Positions 1 to 11,104 of a DNA stretch of 64,000 nucleotides are shown here, piece after piece. A program made the translations under genes and the position numbers. The stretch comes from Schistocerca nitens. Taxonomy: Eukaryota; Arthropoda; Insecta; Orthoptera; Acrididae. The notes under the pieces are model-generated. The model saw only the letters and a program-made list of their open reading frames with translations, ran no database searches and was not told where the DNA came from. Where the stretch lies: assembly GCF_023898315.1 (NCBI RefSeq), contig NC_064622.1:77014387-77078386 (forward strand), written 5' to 3'. How positions within the stretch are numbered: the stretch's first letter is position 1; the number at the start of each line of letters is the position of its first letter.

Positions 1-98
1 ACCAGAGCGGAGAAAATCCCCAGCCCGGCCGGGAATCGACCCCGAGACTCCGTAATCGAGAGGCAGCAACGCTAGGCACTAGACCACGGGCTGCGGAC
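1..98 (-). mobile_element. tRNA-derived SINE (S3-like), cut by window edge
   Basis: On the minus strand this reads as a tRNA-like head. An A-box-like segment (TGGTCTAGTGCCTAGCG) is followed by a B-box-like segment (GGGTCGATTCCCGG) and then a linker with GGGGATTTTCTCCGCTC. The linker matches the one after the head in the S3 copies near 35.3 and 39.4 kb, although the head differs. The rest of the element lies outside the window. Confidence 0.6.
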
Positions 99-959
99 TG
101 GCTCAAAAATGTCTGTAACATTCCTCTATAATGGTGCAAAAGCGTGACACTCGGCAACTCCACCCTTTGGGTTCGCGACGCTTCAAACAGCGAAGTGTCA
201 ACACGTGGCCACATCTCAGAGGTTCATGTGAGGTGCACTGTGGGTTAATGATGTTGACACCAAGCTTTACCCCAATTCTGTCCAACGCCGCCGGGGATGT
301 GTCCCACTCTCACCCATAGTCAGCCCCTAATTTTGACGCCTCGGCGACGGCGATCAGGACTGCGACACCCAGCGCTGAAATCACGCTATTTTCTTATGCG
401 TGCCAGAGGAAACAATTCGGACACGCCGCCGGTCAGAATCGCCACGAAAAGACCTTACGGGGCGCCATAATGGTCGTCATTGAGGCCACCACTTCCTTTG
501 GGGCGTCGATTCCCACACAACGACATTTCACTGTGTGATTAGCGACAGGACGACGTTCTTGACGAACTTTGACATTGCTGACCCCCACTGGAGAATTTGA
601 ACCCTTCTCTGTGGACACGTGGGCCAGCAACCCCATTAAAAGTGATCACATCCGTTTCGAGCGAAGTGGAACCGAAGTTTTTGCTCTTGCTCACAGGGTG
701 GAAACAATATGGACCGTTCGGTACCGATCCCACCCATATTGATGGACAACATCCAAGTATTGCTTAAACGAATTGCGGGCTTTCTAATAACTACGCACCC
801 TCCGACACAGAGTTGCAATATTAAAAGTCTTGGCCGGTTTTGTTGTCTAGGGGCTGAGATACGTAGTTGCATCATTACAGGCCAAATACTGCTGAGTGTA
901 CAGTATACGATAAGAATACACACATGAATCGATTGGTCGAAAGTTTCTATCACTTGGCA
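99..959. other. no recognisable gene
   Basis: Only short overlapping open frames on both strands, none with a motif I recognise. It may be old repeat DNA but I cannot name a family. Confidence 0.4.
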
Positions 960-1627
960 ATTGCAAATTATGAAAGTAACATATAAATTTATAAATGAAA
1001 GATTTCAATTAAATAAAATTTGCAGGTACTACCTTAAAGACTTTAAATGATGAGTACAATAGTAGAAGTACTTTTGAGAATGCAGTATATTTCTGCAAAA
1101 CACTTATTGGTGTCGATCGTCCAGCAATTAAATAAAATATAAGTTGAATAACAGGGAAACAATAGAGTCCTACAGCACGTAATTAGTTATGAACAACAAC
1201 ACAGCTCACGAGATATTCACTTGTAAACGCACACTATGTCTTCACTGTAGAAGCCACGGATATCTCACAAGTGCACAAGTCGGCACTCCGACATATATCG
1301 ATCACCCGCGACCACGCGTAAACCGCGCCACACTCTCCAAGTCTCTCCGCGATTGAGCGTCCGTCGCGCCGTTAAGTCCAGCACTCCCGTGGCCTGCGCC
1401 GTATTCTCCAGAACTATCCTCTCCTCTCTCGAAACGATGCTCTTCTCCCGCTTCCATCCAGTCTCCCCATTCACGAGCGCTGTGATTCGCTAGAGCGCTC
1501 GCGCCATGTCTTCAAGCTAACCCACCCACAAACGTATTTAAGGACATACGAAATACTGGATCTACATTTAAATACTTGAAATTAGATAAATATACCTACG
1601 GCTGCACCTTAAACATACGTTGCTACA
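960..1627 (-). mobile_element. possible LTR-like repeat, minus strand
   Basis: On the minus strand the segment begins TGTAGCAACG. About 70 bases on is a TATA-like CCTTAAATACG, followed by a GC-rich stretch and then AT-rich sequence. That order (TG start, TATA-like box, GC-rich leader) is what an LTR promoter region looks like. I see no partner LTR, primer-binding site or coding region, so this is inference from layout only. The far edge is uncertain. Confidence 0.3.
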
Positions 1628-1797
1628 TCCAGTCTCCCCATTCACGAGCGCTGTGATTCGCTAGAGCGCTCGCGCCATGTCTTCAAGCTAACCCACCCAC
1701 AAACGTATTTAAGGACATACGAAATACTGGATCTACATTTAAATACTTGAAATTAGATAAATATACCTACGGCTGCACCTTAAACATACGTTGTTAG
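1456..1797. repeat. tandem duplication, 171-bp unit, two copies
   Basis: Bases 1456-1626 and 1627-1797 are direct adjacent copies with a 171-bp period. They start ATCCAGTCTCCCCATTCACG and end AAACATACGTTG. By eye they agree except in the last few bases (GTTGCTAC versus GTTGTTAG). The unit contains the TATA-like sequence of the putative LTR-like repeat. Near identity means a recent duplication, or an assembly error. Confidence 0.9.
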
Positions 1798-2507
1798 ATT
1801 CATAAACAAATGAAATAAACAGATATCAGAGGAATAGAACAAAAGGTAGGCCAGTAGCCTGATGTCCCTGTGCTTTCTAAAACACAGTAAATATTTAACC
1901 AATTTCTTCATGAATAGCATATATCGGATACAAACAAAGACATAGATGAATAAATATATTTATAAGCATGCTGCTACCGTTTATTCGTGTATCTGTGGAG
2001 TACTTATGGCCTGAAGCGATCGATAGTAATCGGCCACTTTGACCTCCTATAACTCATATACTATTCAAGTTATATGCCTGTAATTTATACCAATTTAGGT
2101 TTAGACTAATAGGTTTCTAAAGACACAGCGATCGACAAAATCGGATGAAGCGTTTACATTTTGGAAATTCGTTGCTGGGTGCTACTTGTCTAATTTACAG
2201 TCAGATACTAAATTTTAAACTAACAAAGATATTGAAAAATCTGATTACACCGTCAGAATTGTCATGCAAATAATGGTAATATACATGTTTCTTTTTGAGG
2301 TATCATGATTCCTCTGGCTACTATTAATTTCTATATGAGCTGTGAAATGTCTGCCATTAAGGTTTCACAAAGTCCACCGTCTTTAGCACTCCCGGCATAG
2401 ACATCTCCTTCACCGACACAAAGCACCGTCCTCGTCACAGCGGAATTCCCAGCCAAGCGGCTGGACCATGCGCTGGGGCTGCCTCTCTCATCCGACCAAC
2501 GTATGGC
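1798..2507. other. AT-rich sequence, nothing identified
   Basis: No open frame of note, no tRNA-like boxes and no inverted repeats that I could pair. Confidence 0.4.
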
Positions 2508-2520
2508 ACCACGTGTTTAC

Positions 2521-2717
2521 CTGTGTGACCGTGCGGTTCTAGGCGCTTCAGTCTGGATCCGCGTGACCGCTACGGTCGCGGGTTCGAATCCTGTCTCGGG
2601 CATGGATGTGTGTGATGTCCTTCTGTTGGTTAGGTTTAAGTAATTCTAAGTTCTAGGGGACTGATTACCACAGATGTTAAGTCCCATGGTGCTCACAGCC
2701 ATTTGAACCATTTTTGA
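2521..2717 (+). mobile_element. S1 SINE (tRNA-derived), 13-bp target duplication
   Basis: Sixteen copies of this family's tail lie in the window. The usual head is a tRNA-like Pol III promoter resembling Leu/Ser tRNAs: an A box like GTGGCCGAGCGGTTCTAGGC, a short variable-arm-like hairpin (GACCGCTACGGTC) and a B box GGTTCGAATCCTGCC. The tail contains TTAGGTTAGTTAGGTTTAAG, TTCTAGGGGACTGATGACC and ends near GCTCAGAGCCATTTGAACC. This copy is flanked by ACCACGTGTTTAC at 2508-2520 and 2718-2730. SINEs encode no protein and depend on LINE machinery to move. Confidence 0.92.
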
Positions 2718-2730
2718 ACCACGTGTTTAC

Positions 2731-3328
2731 TACCGGGCTCCGGCTGGCCGAGCGACCGCCCGAACTCCGAATATATAATATTTCCAGGGCGCCACAACTC
2801 CCCCTTTACCTCACAGAATATTTTTCTGAGAATTCTTCCAATGCATCTCAGTGTGGCAACTCTCATCCGCAAATAATTTTATGTGATCATACCACTTCCA
2901 AATCGCACCATACACATACACTAAGTATTTTATGGAAGTACATGCTTCCAGCGACTGGTCTGCAATCGTATAATCATCCACTGTCTATTTTTGCGCTATA
3001 TTTAATATCTGTTTATACTGGGATCAACTGCTGATTACAGTACCAAGCATCGATCGTCGGTAGATCATCCTGCACATCGCTACAGTTTTCTAGCCTTGCG
3101 ACTTCTCTGTGTACACCAACATCATCCACGAAAAATGTCTTGGAACATCCGACATTATCCACTTAGTCAGCTGCGGATATTATAGAAAGTAATGGATCTA
3201 TGACACTCCTTCGGGATACGACCGAGTCTATTTTTTCGTAAGATTACTCTCCATCGAGAATGACATGCTTTATTCTTTTGCATGTCCATCCTTTTAGCAG
3301 GAGGTCTCTGGGATGAAGGTCGTTTACT
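2731..3328. other. no recognisable gene
   Basis: A 106-codon open frame enters from the SINE tail, but it has no recognisable domain and I read it as chance. Nothing else is seen. Confidence 0.4.
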
Positions 3329-3438
3329 ATCGTGACAAAAAGTAAAAACACCTACAGCTGTCCTTATAATTTTACATTGTCGACAAAATAAAATAAAATC
3401 ATAAGGACGGATGTAGGTGTTTTTCTTATTGTCACGAT
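3329..3438. repeat. inverted repeat, hairpin of about 38 bp with 33-nt loop
   Basis: Bases 3329-3367 and 3401-3438 are complementary with a handful of mismatches (ATCGTGACAAAAAGTAAAAA against the complement of TTTTTCTTATTGTCACGAT). The loop is AT-rich. The size would fit a precursor-microRNA-like hairpin or the core of a small palindromic MITE. I found no target duplication. Confidence 0.7.
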
Positions 3439-5502
3439 GCTTTATTCTGTTCTCTCGCCGATTGTTGGTGTCGGTGTTGTAGCTCTCTTGTAAACAACTG
3501 GCTGTCGACATCTTCGTTATTCCGATCCGGGTCTAGCGATCGCTTTGCAGAAATTTAAAACGCGACTCCCGTAACAGCAATCTCCACAGACTGATTTCTC
3601 AGATGCTTACGTTTACAGAGAATATGCTTTAGGTCGTGTTCCTACTTGGGCCGCCATCGGATGTCCATGAGGAGGAGCGGCAGCAACCACAGTAAATGAG
3701 GTGATCACTATGAGGCAGTAAACGCCTCCTCATCTGTGGGGAGCGTTTCCTTCCCTTTCCTTTTCTTCCCTTTTCTGTAGCCACTCCCTTGCTAGCCCTC
3801 CCCTCCGCGTTTTATGACTTCCGGACGGAGCTCTGCCCACCACATACGTGTTTCTTTGTGTCTGCATGATGTTACGGACAACAAAGCTAGTACTGGATCA
3901 GTTTTTTAAAAAACATTCATTTATCTGAAGTATCTACTGACACGACCACATTTATATTGTTAGACAACCGGCTTGAAACGTCTTCAGGCCAATATCTAGT
4001 AATGGGGTCCCTGTGTCGTTGTCCAATGCATGAAAGACTAAAATGCTTTATTTTCGTCTGAAGATAATCGTTTTGAATGGTTTAAACCGATTATGTAACT
4101 ATATTATGATAGTCAGCAAGGAAAAGATGAATTACATTCGAAAGGCTACACACTATTGCTACTTAATGATGATTGATGTCAAGAGCTGCTGCATGACCGT
4201 TGTCATTTGAGTACTAATCGATTGTACAATAATGTCATACCTTTGCTGTCAAGCTGTTACATGTGAGCGACCTGGGATGTTGCAAGCTGTATCGCAGGGT
4301 GGGGTTATCATCTGTGGTGTGCGCGCAGGCGTAGTAGCAGATAGTGGTTAGCTGTGTTAAAGTGAGAAAGCAGTTGTAATGTTATGTTTGAAATACAAAG
4401 CCTCAATTTATCGATGTGTTTAATTAAGATGATTTTGTAATGGTAACTGATCTGAGAAGGAGGAAGTGTAATGGAATCTTTTATTTACGTGAAAGGAATT
4501 GTAAGGTAACTTTTTTGAAGTCACTCTTTTATTATTGCAGCGCAATTTTTCACCTACCTTTCTCTTACAATTTTAATTGATCATGGTTTTTTCGCAAGTA
4601 GAAAAGGAACCAAGTATGTTCCGAAAATACTTCGACTTGCAAACTAACAGGGAACTCATTGCACCTCACGAGTGTCTCTGAAGATACAGTAATTTGCAGC
4701 TTTAGTATAGCGGGACGCAAGACAGAGAAATACTGCATAGCGTTATCCAGATTTGAGCAGAATATAGGCAAAGACTAAATATTTTGATGTTTTTTTATTC
4801 AATCAAGGCCAACTTTTGTCATTTAGAGAAAGTTAGATTTAGTTCTGGGATCTGGGATCAGTTTCGCAAAACTAACTATCGCAGGTTTTATGTCAAAGTT
4901 CATTATTCAGGCCCTTTTACTTTTCAAAATTCTTGCAGTCAGATCATTCACTTTACCAATATTAAAGGCTTGCCTTCTCATTACGACAGTTCAGTTTTCT
5001 ATTATGATTCATTATTACTTCTACACAGCTTTTATTGTTCAAAACACAGTGTGTCAGTCATATTTTTATTATTTAAAGAGAACTTTCATGCACTTAGGAA
5101 CGAATGTGAATGTGTTCCCTTGCGCATCGAACTTACGCTTTCATTCAAGCCGTCCTGACTATTCCAGTAAATATGAAATCGTTATCTATATTGTAAATAT
5201 TTATTATGGCTCAACGGCCTGATGCAAGTCTATCAATTCCGCGCCACTTGACGCTTCCTACGTGTCCCTAACATGCCCAAGCAATCTCTCCAGAGACAGG
5301 GGACATATAGTTTAAAGTGAAATCCGAGCCGTGCGCAGTTCCTGGCAAATCTTCATACCATTAAGAGGCGAAGGCAAGGTTAAACGCGGTCCAAGAAATT
5401 TCTGTGGTTCTAGCGGTATTCTCTGAATTTCCAGAAACGCGCTTTACCACTACCTCACCGGGCTTACGACAATCCAGCTTAACGCTATTTTGTCAAAAGC
5501 AG
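3439..5502. other. no recognisable gene
   Basis: About 2 kb of AT-rich DNA with stop-rich frames. Open frames near 4784-5222 are low-complexity aromatic and serine strings without family resemblance. CGGCTTGAAACGTC near 3970 resembles a motif seen at Penelope-like element ends, but nothing else supports that. Confidence 0.4.
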
Positions 5503-5515
5503 ACCTACTGAGAAA

Positions 5516-5720
5516 ATTTGGAAATTCGTGGTAAGGACTATGGGACCAAACTGCTGAGCTCATCGGTCCCTTGGCTTACGCACTACTTAATCTAACTTCA
5601 ACTAACTTACGTTAAGGACAACACACACACCCATGCCCCAGGGAGGACTCAAACCTCCGACGGGAGGAGCCACAAGTACCGCGACAAGATGCCTCAGACC
5701 GCACGGCTACCCCGCGCGGC
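5516..5720 (-). mobile_element. S2 SINE (Leu-like tRNA head), 13-bp target duplication
   Basis: On the minus strand the head starts CCGCGCGGGGTAGCC and its B-box-like segment is GGAGGTTTGAGTCCTCC. The tail has GGGTGTGTGTGTTGTCC and GGGACCGATGAGCTCAGC. It is laid out like the S1 tail but is clearly diverged. The duplication ACCTACTGAGAAA flanks it at 5503-5515 and 5721-5733, which proves retroposition. Confidence 0.88.
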
Positions 5721-5733
5721 ACCTACTGAGAAA

Positions 5734-6412
5734 GGTGGCTGTAGTACAATTACGAACCTTACAAAAATCTAGCTTGTGTCTTATTATTTTGGCTGATAAC
5801 CATGCGTTGCTTCCTCCATCAGGCAGCAAGACCACTCCATCTTCTCCACCGTCGTGATTGTCATCTTCGTCCGTGCTTGAATCGTTGGTATTGTTTCCTC
5901 TGTAATTTTAGGAAAGGCCCATTTATCCTTTCTAACGTTTTCTTTTCTTCTATTTTTCACGGTAGTTGTACCTCCTTCTCTTCCTACAAGCGGGCTTGGG
6001 ACCGGCTGTGACAGAGTTTAAGTATATTTATTTTTCAAAATTAGTATAGCAATCACGGGTATCTCCAAATGTTTGTAATGTCGGAACTTCATAAAACCAA
6101 CGTTCTTCAGTGGACCTAAAAGCAGTGCACCTAGTAACAATCTTGTTGCAGACATTCAGAAAACATATTTTGTGGCACAACCATCATTTCCAGAAATAAG
6201 TTTTTCTCTATTGCAAGTGCTCGACGTAGCACTTCAACAGGAATACAAATTCGTGTCGGAACAGGAGTAGAAGTACAACGGTAGATTGTATCAGTGCTAA
6301 AGATTGGCAGATGAGGTACAGGATTGTTTCCAGAGTGAAAAGGTAAAGTGTACGTGGCATTATTTTTTTCGATTAATGTTTAAAGTAAGATCACCTGTAT
6401 AATTACCTAACA
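5734..6412. other. no recognisable gene
   Basis: The minus strand around 5740-6010 holds a basic, then acidic run of codons in different frames, with no domain I recognise. The rest is AT-rich. Confidence 0.35.
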
Positions 6413-6658
6413 TACACTCCTGGAAATGGAAAAAAGAACACATTGACACCGGTGTGTCAGACCCACCATACTTGCTCCGGACACTGCGAGAGGGCTGTAC
6501 AAGCAATGATCACACGCACGGCACAGCGGACACACCAGGAACCGCGGTGTTGGCCATCGAATGACGCTAGCTGCGCAGCATTTGTGCACCGCCGCCGTCA
6601 GTGTCAGCCAGTTTGCCGTGGCATACGGAGCTCCATCGCAGTCTTTAACACTGGTAGC

Positions 6659-7681
6659 ATGCCGCGACAGCGTGGACGTGAACCGTATGTGCAGTTGACG
6701 GACTTTGAGCGAGGGCGTATAGTGGGCATGCGGGAGGCCGGGTGGACGTACCGCCGAATTGCTCAACACGTGGGGCGTGAGGTCTCCACAGTACATCGAT
6801 GTTGTCGCCAGTGGTCGGCGGAAGGTGCACGTGCCCGTCGACCTGGGACCGGACCGCAGCGACGCACGGATGCACGCCAAGACCGTAGGATCCTACGCAG
6901 TGCCGTAGGGGACCGCACCGCCACTTCCCAGCAAATTAGGGACACTGTTGCTCCTGGGGTATCGGCGAGGACCATTCGCAACCGTCTCCATGAAGCTGGG
7001 CTACGGTCCCGCACACCGTTAGGCCGTCTTCCGCTCACGCCCCAACATCGTGCAGCCCGCCTCCAGTGGTGTCGCGACAGGCGTGAATGGAGGGACGAAT
7101 GGAGACGTGTCGTCTTCAGCGATGAGAGTCGCTTCTGCCTTGGTGCCAATGATGGTCGTATGCGTGTTTGGCGCCGTGCAGGTGAGCGCCACAATCAGGA
7201 CTGCATACGACCGAGGCACACAGGGCCAACACCCGGCATCATGGTGTGGGGAGCGATCTCCTACACTGGCCGTACACCACTGGTGATCGTCGAGGGGACA
7301 CTGAATAGTGCACGGTACATCCAAACCGTCATCGAACCCATCGTTCTACCATTCCTAGACCGTCAAGGGAACTTGCTGTTCCAACAGGACAATGCACGTC
7401 CGCATGTATCCCGTGCCACCCAACGTGCTCTAGAAGGTGTAAGTCAACTACCCTGGCCAGCAAGATCTCCGGATCTGTCCCCCATTGAGCATGTTTGGGA
7501 CTGGATGAAGCGTCGTCTCACGCGGTCTGCACGTCCAGCACGAACGCTGGTCCAACTGAGGCGCCAGGTGGAAATGGCATGGCAAGCCGTTCCACAGGAC
7601 TACATCCAGCATCTCTACGATCGTCTCCATGGGAGAATAGCAGCCTGCATTGCTGCGAAAGGTGGATATACACTGTACTAG
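6659..7681 (+). CDS. Tc1-like transposase, 340 aa (copy 1)
   Basis: A cut-and-paste DDE transposase that binds its own inverted repeats and inserts at TA. An N-terminal helix-turn-helix runs about residues 12-52 (FERGRIVGMREAGWTYRRIA). A basic GR/RP linker follows near 56-70 and a second helix-turn-helix about 86-120. The catalytic residues are D155 (VVFSDESRF), D244 (FQQDNARPH) and E277 (SPDLSPIEHVWD). By my count only 32 residues separate D244 and E277, where classical Tc1 has 34. The frame stays open upstream to 6443, but only from a TTG inside the terminal region. The first ATG, at 6659, gives MPRQRGREPY, the usual Tc1 length and start, so I chose it. It has no frameshift or stop. Confidence 0.95.
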   Translation: MPRQRGREPYVQLTDFERGRIVGMREAGWTYRRIAQHVGREVSTVHRCCRQWSAEGARARRPGTGPQRRTDARQDRRILRSAVGDRTATSQQIRDTVAPGVSARTIRNRLHEAGLRSRTPLGRLPLTPQHRAARLQWCRDRREWRDEWRRVVFSDESRFCLGANDGRMRVWRRAGERHNQDCIRPRHTGPTPGIMVWGAISYTGRTPLVIVEGTLNSARYIQTVIEPIVLPFLDRQGNLLFQQDNARPHVSRATQRALEGVSQLPWPARSPDLSPIEHVWDWMKRRLTRSARPARTLVQLRRQVEMAWQAVPQDYIQHLYDRLHGRIAACIAAKGGYTLY

Positions 7682-7773
7682 TGCCGACATTGTGCATGCT
7701 CTGTTGCCTGTGTCTATGTGCCTGTGGTTCTGTCAGTGTGATCATGTGATGTATCTGACCCCAGGAATGTGTC

Positions 7774-7779
7774 AATAAA
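7774..7779 (+). terminator. polyadenylation signal of Tc1-like copy 1
   Basis: AATAAA lies 93 bases after the transposase stop and about 57 bases before the right end, so the transcript can be processed within the element. The same signal is at 58663-58668 in copy 3 and, on the minus strand, at 35633-35638 in copy 2. Confidence 0.7.
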
Positions 7780-7838
7780 GTTTCCCCTTCCTGGGACAAT
7801 GAATTCACGGTGTTCTTATTTCAATTTCCAGGAGTGTA

Positions 7839-8527
7839 GTTCATTGCGCACTTAACGGTGCAACACATTCTGACACTGAATCTAAAACAGAGACGTTGTC
7901 AGCCAAGGATTTGGCTTTAATTTCAGAATTCTTCAGTGGTCAATGTTCCGTTGGATACGGTACAGTTTTGTCTTTCTCCGACCTGTAATACTCTCTCTCG
8001 GTCACTCATACATTTCTAAAATATTCAAAACTGCTTTTAGCTACGTACTTATTTCTTTGAATGTAGAATCATATGTTTATTGATCTAAAATACGTGAATT
8101 GATCGATAAGTTGCATGGTGTAGACCGTCACTATCTTTCTTTCAGATAGCAGTTAGGCAGTATTTTGGTGTTACAGTATTTAGATTTAACCCTTACTCCC
8201 CTGGATTGTCTGTTGACTTCATCCATTTTGTATTCTTCTATAGAAGGAGGAAAAGAAAACTTTATATCGTGTATCATTTAATGGGAGCTTATTCTTCATC
8301 CCAGTTAAATGATTTAGAGACCCATTCTAAAGCCAGGTGACAAATTGCCTTCAATAAGATATTAAATACCTCTAGAACACGTAAACTTAATTATGCATAC
8401 TTAACGTCTGACTGCATTATACGAAAATAATAAATACGAGAAAAACTAACATATAGTCTGTGTCAAGTGGAATATTGTCCGCTTAAGATTTTTTAACTTA
8501 TGCTTCGCCAATAACTCGTAAATTATG
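7839..8527. other. AT-rich sequence, nothing identified
   Basis: No open frames of note, no repeat edges and no Pol III boxes seen. Confidence 0.4.
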
Positions 8528-8535
8528 TTGAAAGT

Positions 8536-8850
8536 TTGCCACCAGTGGTGCCGCAGTGGTTACACCGGTTCCCATCAGATCGCCGAAGTTAAAGTCTGTC
8601 GGGCTTGGTTAACAATCGTATGGCTGACCGTCCAAGTCTGCCGAGCGCTATTGGCAAGCGGGGTGTAGTCAGCCCTTGCGAAGCCAGTTGAGCAGCTACT
8701 TAACTGAAAAGTTACAACGGCCGGAAGAGCGGGGCGCTGACCACATGCCCCTCCACATACGCACCAACTGACGCCTATCGGCAGAGGATGACACGGCGGT
8801 CGGTCGGTAGGTTCCGCTGAGCCTTCCAAGGCCTGTTCGGACGGAGTATT
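8536..8850 (+). mobile_element. 5S-rRNA-derived SINE, full-length copy
   Basis: The first ~110 bases align with 5S rRNA. ACACCGGTTCCCATCAGATC, GCCGAAGTTAAAG and GTCGGGCTTGGTTA correspond to the conserved 5S sequence ACACCGGTTCTCGTCCGATC, ACCGAAATTAAG and GTCGGGCGCGGTTAG, including the internal Pol III control region. The body (GCTGACCACATGCCCCTCC, GAGGATGACACGGCGG, GGCCTGTTCGG) is shared with copies at 19615-19946 and 51823-52135. TTGAAAGT at 8528-8535 and 8851-8858 is a short target duplication. It is not a 5S gene, because the 3' half continues as SINE body. Confidence 0.88.
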
Positions 8851-8858
8851 TTGAAAGT

Positions 8859-10869
8859 GCATAGACTTTCATGGCCTGGGTCATTTCCCATAAAATACTC
8901 CTAACTTGCAGACAACGTCATGTTGAAAAAAGTGGCCAACACATTCGTACATCCTACAGTATTAAGTGGTCTCTAACCCAGAAAATTTTTGTGGGATTTG
9001 GTATGCTTTTTAGAGCTCCTTTAAATTTACATTCTGTTATATGGCTTTTGGACAAAAAGTAAACATTGCAATACGGAGTGAAGGTGAATAATCAATCCTA
9101 GCTGAAACATTTATATATCATTGAAATGAGACGTAGCATTTTCGGAATATTTCAGTAAAAAAATTTCGTAAAAACGTAACTTCATTCACCTCAGCAATTT
9201 AAAAAAACTGAAAGCAGGGCGAAAATAACACAGGCAAGGTCAATAAGCAGAAAAAAGATGACAGGTTAAAGTGTTGTGACGTTTAGGATGAGACCTAGGA
9301 CCGGCTTTTTCTCATCGAGTGAGAGATGTTTACTTCCAAACTGTTCCGCGGAGACGGGCCCAAGAATATACAGATACGCAGAAATATCCGTCAAGGGAAG
9401 AGGCTGCCGCTCCTGCGGGAATTGTACTTTGAGCGCCTTGGGGAACCCCAAGGTATGAATTGCATTTCTCTATCTTCAGACATATTTCACGACCCTCACA
9501 TCCAAACTGCTTCTTTAAAGTGTTTCAGCCCGACTGAATACCAGATGGAGAGGAGCGTTTTATCAAAGCGCATTCGATATTTGGCAAGACAAAGGGGCCA
9601 CCAGGGGGAATGGGTTGGCTGCCGCAACTTCTTTTACGCGCCTCTCCCTCGGGACCGGAACAAAAGTTTTCCCAGCGGTAACATATAGCGCCGCCACTGA
9701 AAGGGAGGAGACTGGGCCACGGCCGAGCCGACAGAGAGCAAAGTAGTGGGGGCGGGGGCGGCGGCGAGACGCGGACTTCGCAACTGTATCGAATTCTTCA
9801 CCGCAGAATGCGATAGAATTCAGAAGAAATGTTGCGCGACTCTCAAGCGAGCGCAGAACAGCACTCTCACAACATTTCCCACTAATGCTCTGGTGTGCTG
9901 CCAGAGACGAAAAAACCTGTTTCAAGAAATGTGTAAATGGATTATTTACTTCATGGATCGACATATACTTTTAACGCAGTGCAATTTTACCCACTATTTA
10001 AAAAAAATGTTAAACGTGTTATGTAAGCGTAATAGCGCTAATTTGCAGAAAGGCATTTTTTTTAAAAAAAGGCGGTTCGAGCATCAGTCGCATAATTTTA
10101 TGCTTTGACATCGGCGTTAAATGATATTGCAGTCCATCAAAATGAGCCATAAATAAAAGCTCTTATTCCCGCTGTACCTGTCAAGATCACATTACTGTGA
10201 CGAAACTAGAAGTTCATAAATGATCGACGTGAAATGAATCGGAAGGAAGTTGGATAGGGAGGAAATAATGACTTCCAGCTGCTTACCACATGCGGTGAAG
10301 TAACGGCGAGAGCTGCAAATTTGGGCCGAACGGGTACTCGAAACCGGATGCTCCGCTTGTCTAAAACGGTTTCATTAACCGCCTTTTCTTTTTCTATTTT
10401 TAATATTTTCAAGAAGTTGACAGTAATGAAAAGGTAGAAAATGTACTGTCCAATCTGAACAAAAATCATTTCACTGTAATTTTCCCTCATGCGACAAAAA
10501 AAGTTTTCTTTTTTTTAAGGTCAGTGGACTCACCGCCTCGGCTATCTGGACACGCTGTTCGTGAGACCCAAATTTCCAAATTTCCGCTCGAACAACCCCC
10601 GCCCACTACCCACTTACTCACAGATTTCTGATTCCCGCAGAATTTCAGTCGCTGGTTGAGCATAGGCATTGAAACCTACATTTTCATCAAATAACCGTCG
10701 AGCCCATACAATTACAGATACGAACGGCGTCCGTTCAGTCGACAGAACAGACACCGCTCCTATCTACAAGTACGATGTGTTTAATCTACGACTGTGGCTT
10801 CGAGGCTCCCAGGTGTAGAAGTATGAAATCGGAATTTGGTTACAATAATTACACGTCTATTGTCTGAAA
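8859..10869. other. no recognisable gene; GC-rich patch near 9590-9790
   Basis: Several open frames of 60-130 codons overlap on both strands between 9266 and 10108, but none shows a domain or a consistent codon preference. The GC-rich patch contains GGGGGCGGGGGCGGCGGCG and could be an unmethylated or regulatory island. Confidence 0.35.
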
Positions 10870-10880
10870 ATGATAAACAA

Positions 10881-11096
10881 AAAATGGTGCAAATGGCTCT
10901 GAGCACTATGGGACTCAACTGCTGTGGTCATAAGTCCCCTAGAACTTAGAACTACTTAAACCTAACTAACCTAAGGACAGCACACAACACCCAGCCATCA
11001 CGAGGCAGAGAAAATTACTGACCCCGCCGGGAATCGAACCCGGGAACCCGGGCGTGGGAAGCGAGAACGCTACCGCACGACCACGAGATGCGGGCA
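10881..11096 (-). mobile_element. SINE with Gly-like tRNA head on the S1 tail
   Basis: On the minus strand the head reads GCATCTCGTGGTCGTGCGG, then an anticodon-loop-like TTCCCAC (CCC, glycine-like) and the B box GGGTTCGATTCCCGG. This head is unlike the Leu/Ser-type head of S1. After a linker (CTCTGCCTCGTGATGGCTGG) the sequence becomes the S1 tail (TTAGGTTAGTTAGGTTTAAG through GCTCAGAGCCATTTG). ATGRTAAACAA flanks it at 10870-10880 and 11097-11107 with one mismatch. Confidence 0.9.
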
Positions 11097-11104
11097 ATGG
11101 TAAA

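Larger units (their letters stand above)
6415..7836 (+). mobile_element. Tc1-like transposon copy 1, intact, 1,422 bp
   Basis: The element is bounded by a TA target duplication (6413-6414 and 7837-7838). Its short imperfect terminal inverted repeats begin CACTCCTGGAAAT and continue GAAAWAAGAACAC. It has the same length as the copies at 35576-36997 and 57304-58725. A single uninterrupted transposase frame fills it, with AATAAA about 90 bases after the stop and just before the right terminus. Matched ends, an open frame and near identity to two other copies mark a recently mobile and possibly still active element. Confidence 0.96.

Noticed and set aside
6443-6658. Upstream extension of the Tc1-like transposase frame (72 more codons)
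   Set aside because: It begins at TTG inside the terminal region and precedes the ATG that gives the typical family start and length. In copy 2 the same extension runs past the element edge.
6763-7324. Arginine-rich minus-strand frames of 101 and 143 codons, repeated in all three Tc1-like copies
   Set aside because: They are antisense shadows of the transposase, recurring only because the element does.
9326-10108. Two 120-codon frames near 9.3-10.1 kb
   Set aside because: No motif, no splice context, and a competing 133-codon frame on the other strand.
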